Below are positions 5,772 to 8,135 of a stretch of 8,135 bases of DNA, piece after piece. The DNA comes from Loktanella sp. (GTDB lineage Bacteria; Pseudomonadota; Alphaproteobacteria; Rhodobacterales; Rhodobacteraceae): the NCBI GenBank assembly GCA_003551805.1, contig PUNR01000297.1, positions 1 through 8,135 of the forward strand, read 5' to 3'. The stretch's first letter is position 1. Each line of letters opens with the position of its first letter. The notes below the pieces were generated by a model. It saw nothing but the letters and a program-made list of their open reading frames with translations, did not search any database and was not told the origin of the DNA. The position numbers and the translations under genes were made by a program.

Positions 5772-7465
5772 TGGAAACCCGTGCCAATTTTATCATGATC
5801 GGGGCTTTTACGCTTGCCGCTATCCTTGGGACGCTGGGGTTTTTCATCTGGCTCGCTTCGGTGCAGCTGGACCGGCAATATGCGACCTACGGCGTGTTGT
5901 TTGATGACGTGACCGGTCTGGATGCATCCGGTGCTGTGACCTATAACGGCATCGCCGTCGGGTCGGTCATCGGCCTGCGCATTTACGAGGAAGACCCATC
6001 CAAGGTATTCACCATCATTCAGGTAGATGCGGCAACACCTGTTAGCAGTAATACAATTGCCCAATTGCAGTCGCAGGGCGTGACGGGCGTCGCCTATATT
6101 TCCTTGTCCGCAGGGACAGAAGCGGCAGAGCCTTTGTCAGAGTTCAGCGAAGGTCTGCCTATCATCCCATCGCGCCGTTCCACGGTGCAGGCGCTTGTCG
6201 AAGATGCCCCCGATATTCTGGCCGAGGCCAAGCTGCTGCTGCAACAGGCACAAGTCATCACGGGCAGTGAAAATCAGGCGCTGGTCGCTGATATCCTGCG
6301 CAATCTGTCGCGTACTTCGGGCCAGCTGGATCAGGCGCTAAGCGATTTTTCCGAGATCAGCGGCACGGTGCGTGATGCGACAGCGCAGATTACGTTGTTC
6401 ACAGACCGGCTTGAAACCATCGGCGAAGGCGTGGAAACAACACTGCGCAGTACTGACAGTGCGCTGGTTGCGGTGCAGCAAGCATTCATTTCGGCTGACA
6501 CTGTGCTGAACACATTGTCACCGGCGCTGGAACGTGTGGAAGGGACATTCGCGCTGGCGGAAAACCTGATGCGTGACCAGATCCCCGCGATCATGGCGCA
6601 GATTGCCGACGGTGTTACGCAGACAACCGCGGCGGTGCAGGATATCCAGACCCGTACAGGCGACACGCTTGACAGCTTTGGCGAAACGGCGACCTTGTTG
6701 AATGCGCGTCTGGTCGAACTCGAAGTGACATTGGCCGAAGCGAATGTGGCCTTTGATGCGGTCACCACTGCGTCGATCAGTTTTGACGAAATGATCGAAG
6801 GCGACGGTGCTGAATTCATCGCAGAGGCGCGCGCCGCTATTGCAACGGTGGAAACCGTGGTCAACACCGACCTGCCGCTGATCGTGGCCGATGTGCGCCG
6901 CGCGGTGAACACCGCCGCTGTCGCGGTCGAAGATGTTGCCGCCGATGTGACCGGCTTTACCGCGCGTCTAACGCCCATGGCAGGTGATGCGGAGGCGACG
7001 ATCATCGCAGCGGGCGATCTGATGGCGCAGGCGCAAACCTCGCTTGCGGCGCTGAACACGACGCTGGTCGTGGTGGATGGTGCGCTGGTATCGGCACAAG
7101 ACACTTTTGATAGTGCCAATGATTTGCTGCAGACCGATATTGGCCCGGTGTTGGATGATCTGCGCACTGCCGCAGGCCGGATCAGCGTAGCAGTTGAAGA
7201 TGTGACCGCAGATGTGCCCGCAATTGCCGCCGATCTGCGTGCCTTGATCGCGCGCGCGGACGAGGTAGTCTTGCAGGTGCAGGCCGCTATCGCGCAATCG
7301 AGCCCCGGTATCAGCGCCTTTACCACCACAGGGCTGCCCGAACTGACCCGCTTTGGCACCGAGGCGCGCGGCCTAGTTGCCACATTGAATAATCTCGCAC
7401 GCCGGATCGAAAGCAACCCGACCGGGTTTATTCTAGACAACCGCGTTCCCGAATACCGGAGATAA
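5771..7465 (+). CDS. mlaD: MCE-domain (MlaD-like) periplasmic lipid-transport protein with long repeated helical tail
   Basis: Periplasmic component of the transporter, 564 residues, versus about 180 for E. coli MlaD. Residues 8-30 form an N-terminal membrane anchor, so the rest is periplasmic. One MCE domain spans about 38-117: YGVLFDDVTGL, then NGIAVGSVIGL (59-69) and the conserved loop LQSQGVTGVAYISLSAG (99-115). Residues 135-548 are Ala/Thr/Val/Asp/Glu-rich, predicted helical or coiled coil, broken at intervals by prolines. Three related segments occur at about 268-304, 365-401 and 454-490. The C-terminus has NPTGFIL and PEYRR, resembling the NP-x-x-hydrophobic end of other MCE proteins. 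ATG 5771 is chosen because it overlaps the mlaF stop (TGATG), has AGAGAAG just upstream and gives a proper anchor; the in-frame start at 5696 lies inside mlaF. By analogy it should form a hexameric ring with a helical tunnel or needle towards the outer membrane. Confidence 0.87.
   Translation: METRANFIMIGAFTLAAILGTLGFFIWLASVQLDRQYATYGVLFDDVTGLDASGAVTYNGIAVGSVIGLRIYEEDPSKVFTIIQVDAATPVSSNTIAQLQSQGVTGVAYISLSAGTEAAEPLSEFSEGLPIIPSRRSTVQALVEDAPDILAEAKLLLQQAQVITGSENQALVADILRNLSRTSGQLDQALSDFSEISGTVRDATAQITLFTDRLETIGEGVETTLRSTDSALVAVQQAFISADTVLNTLSPALERVEGTFALAENLMRDQIPAIMAQIADGVTQTTAAVQDIQTRTGDTLDSFGETATLLNARLVELEVTLAEANVAFDAVTTASISFDEMIEGDGAEFIAEARAAIATVETVVNTDLPLIVADVRRAVNTAAVAVEDVAADVTGFTARLTPMAGDAEATIIAAGDLMAQAQTSLAALNTTLVVVDGALVSAQDTFDSANDLLQTDIGPVLDDLRTAAGRISVAVEDVTADVPAIAADLRALIARADEVVLQVQAAIAQSSPGISAFTTTGLPELTRFGTEARGLVATLNNLARRIESNPTGFILDNRVPEYRR
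6572..7240 (+). repeat. Three-fold protein-level repeat inside the MCE gene
   Basis: Three segments of the MCE protein align without gaps over about 36 residues: 268-304 (RDQIPAIMAQIADGV, then AAVQDI), 365-401 (NTDLPLIVADVRRAV, then VAVEDVAADV) and 454-490 (QTDIGPVLDDLRTAA, then VAVEDVTADV). The offsets are 97 and 89 residues. Copies 1 and 3 also match upstream: TFALAENLM (259-267) against TFDSANDLL (445-453). The repeat is clear in protein but weak in DNA, so it is old duplication or strong structural constraint rather than a recent tandem event. Confidence 0.7.
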
Positions 7466-7469
7466 CATC

Positions 7470-8087
7470 ATGACCGCTGTCCAACTGACCCGCCGTGTAG
7501 CCCTGCTGGGGGGCGCTATTGCCCTTGGTGGCTGTGGTGCCGTTTCCGCGCTGAATACGGCGGCATCGCCGCGCGATACCTATGACCTGATCCCGCGCGC
7601 AGGCAGCACAGGCGGGCGACAGACCCAGCGCACTTTGTTGCTGGCTTTGCCCGATGCGCCTGCCACGATCAGCACCGACCGGATCATGATCCGGCCCAAT
7701 GCCGCCGCGATCACCTATCTACCGCAGGCGCGCTGGACCGATGAATTGCCACGCGTCGTGCAATCTTTGCTGGTGCGCAGTATTTCGGCCACTGGGCGGA
7801 TCGGCTACGTCGGGCGCAGCGATGGCGGGCCGGTGCCTGACAGCGCACTGCTGACGCGGATTGATGCATTCGATGTGGCTGTCGGGGCAGATGGCAGTTT
7901 TACCGCTGCCATTGATATCACGCTGACGGTTTTGGATGACCGCGATCAGCGCGTTATCGGCACCCGCCGGTTCAGTCAGTCGGTGCTGGTTGCAAATGAC
8001 AACCCGGTCACGATTGTTGCGGGTTTTCAGGTTTTGGTCGATGCCATGCTGCCGGCCATGGCCGACTGGGCGCTTGACCGGGCCTGA
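7470..8087 (+). CDS. ABC-type transport auxiliary lipoprotein (PqiC-like)
   Basis: Lipoprotein of 205 residues, of the ABC_trans_aux (PqiC/DUF330) type. The signal peptide (TRRVALLGGAIALGG, residues 7-21) ends in the lipobox LGGC with C22 as the lipidated cysteine. The following residue is Gly, not Asp, which favours outer-membrane sorting in proteobacteria. The mature part shows the family pattern: a YDL segment (38-40), a strand RTLLLALPDAP (54-64), RIMIRPNAAAITYLPQARW (71-89) and DELPRVVQSLLVRSI (91-105), then alternating strands to a C-terminal helix (183-204). It starts 4 nt after the MCE stop with GGAG at 7458-7461. In Pqi-type systems this lipoprotein is thought to dock the MCE needle at the outer membrane; the same role is inferred here. 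No substrate-binding protein (MlaC) gene is present in the window. Confidence 0.85.
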   Translation: MTAVQLTRRVALLGGAIALGGCGAVSALNTAASPRDTYDLIPRAGSTGGRQTQRTLLLALPDAPATISTDRIMIRPNAAAITYLPQARWTDELPRVVQSLLVRSISATGRIGYVGRSDGGPVPDSALLTRIDAFDVAVGADGSFTAAIDITLTVLDDRDQRVIGTRRFSQSVLVANDNPVTIVAGFQVLVDAMLPAMADWALDRA

Positions 8088-8135
8088 GGGCCGTCACAAA
8101 AACTTCGTGCAAGCTACACAAATGTGAATCTTAGC
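8088..8135. other. Start of the intergenic region after the MCE operon
   Basis: Only 48 bp are visible after the lipoprotein stop codon. No strong hairpin with a T tract and no start of a further gene can be supported. Confidence 0.4.

Noticed and set aside
6331..7440. A 369-codon open frame on the minus strand opposite the MCE gene
   Set aside because: It is Ser/Ala/Thr-rich with no domain, and mirrors the regular codon pattern of the Ala/Thr/Val-rich MCE tail. The plus-strand frame has clear homology and operon position.
8117..8126. CACAAATGTG small inverted repeat near the right edge
   Set aside because: Arms of only four bases, no promoter or gene context visible, and such palindromes are common by chance.
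1..8135. CRISPR arrays, tRNA or rRNA genes, insertion sequences, toxin-antitoxin or phage genes
   Set aside because: No direct-repeat arrays, cloverleaf-like sequences, transposase motifs or terminal inverted repeats were seen; all substantial gaps are accounted for by ordinary intergenic elements.

Overview
The window looks like chromosomal DNA from a marine-type alphaproteobacterium, most likely a member of the Rhodobacterales (Roseobacter group). This is inferred from the moderately high G+C, the typical GC-rich third codon positions, the protein styles (MatB-type malonyl-CoA synthetase, short phasin, tandem universal stress protein, MCE protein ending in a PEYRR-type tail) and FNR-type operator sites. 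No taxonomic marker gene is present, so the placement is an inference. No mobile element, CRISPR array, tRNA or rRNA is visible.

Layout. (1) 1-1479, minus strand: a two-gene unit, a six-helix membrane protein of the DUF2238/YjdF type followed after 9 nt by the first 269 codons of a malonyl-CoA synthetase (matB), which runs off the left edge. (2) 1519-2253, plus strand: a divergent endonuclease/exonuclease/phosphatase (EEP) family hydrolase with all family motifs intact, separated from the DUF2238 gene by only 39 bp. (3) 2250-3731: a convergent pair, a small phasin-like protein (plus) and a tandem-domain universal stress protein (minus). Each is preceded by an FNR/CRP-type inverted repeat (TTGAT-N4-RTCAA) placed about 41 bp upstream of a plausible start point, and the two meet at an intergenic region with two hairpin terminators. 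(4) 3853-8087, plus strand: a tightly coupled four-gene MCE/Mla-type lipid-transport operon: STAS-permease fusion (MlaB+MlaE), ATPase (MlaF), a 564-residue MCE-domain protein (MlaD-like) with a very long helical C-terminal region containing a three-fold internal repeat, and a PqiC-like lipoprotein.

How the genes work together. The last operon should encode one complete envelope-spanning lipid transporter: ATPase and permease in the inner membrane (with the regulatory STAS domain built into the permease), the anchored MCE protein crossing the periplasm, and a lipoprotein probably at the outer membrane. It combines a Mla-like single MCE domain with Pqi/Mce-like features (long helical needle, ABC_trans_aux lipoprotein). 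The phasin and Usp pair looks like a small low-oxygen or redox-responsive module linked to carbon storage and stress survival. The matB unit activates malonate to malonyl-CoA; its link to the DUF2238 protein is unknown.

The largest stretch without a gene is 3642-3852 (211 bp), which holds the Usp promoter region and the leader of the MCE operon. No wholly new system is evident. The best leads are the repeat architecture of the MCE protein and the paired FNR-like control of the phasin and Usp genes.
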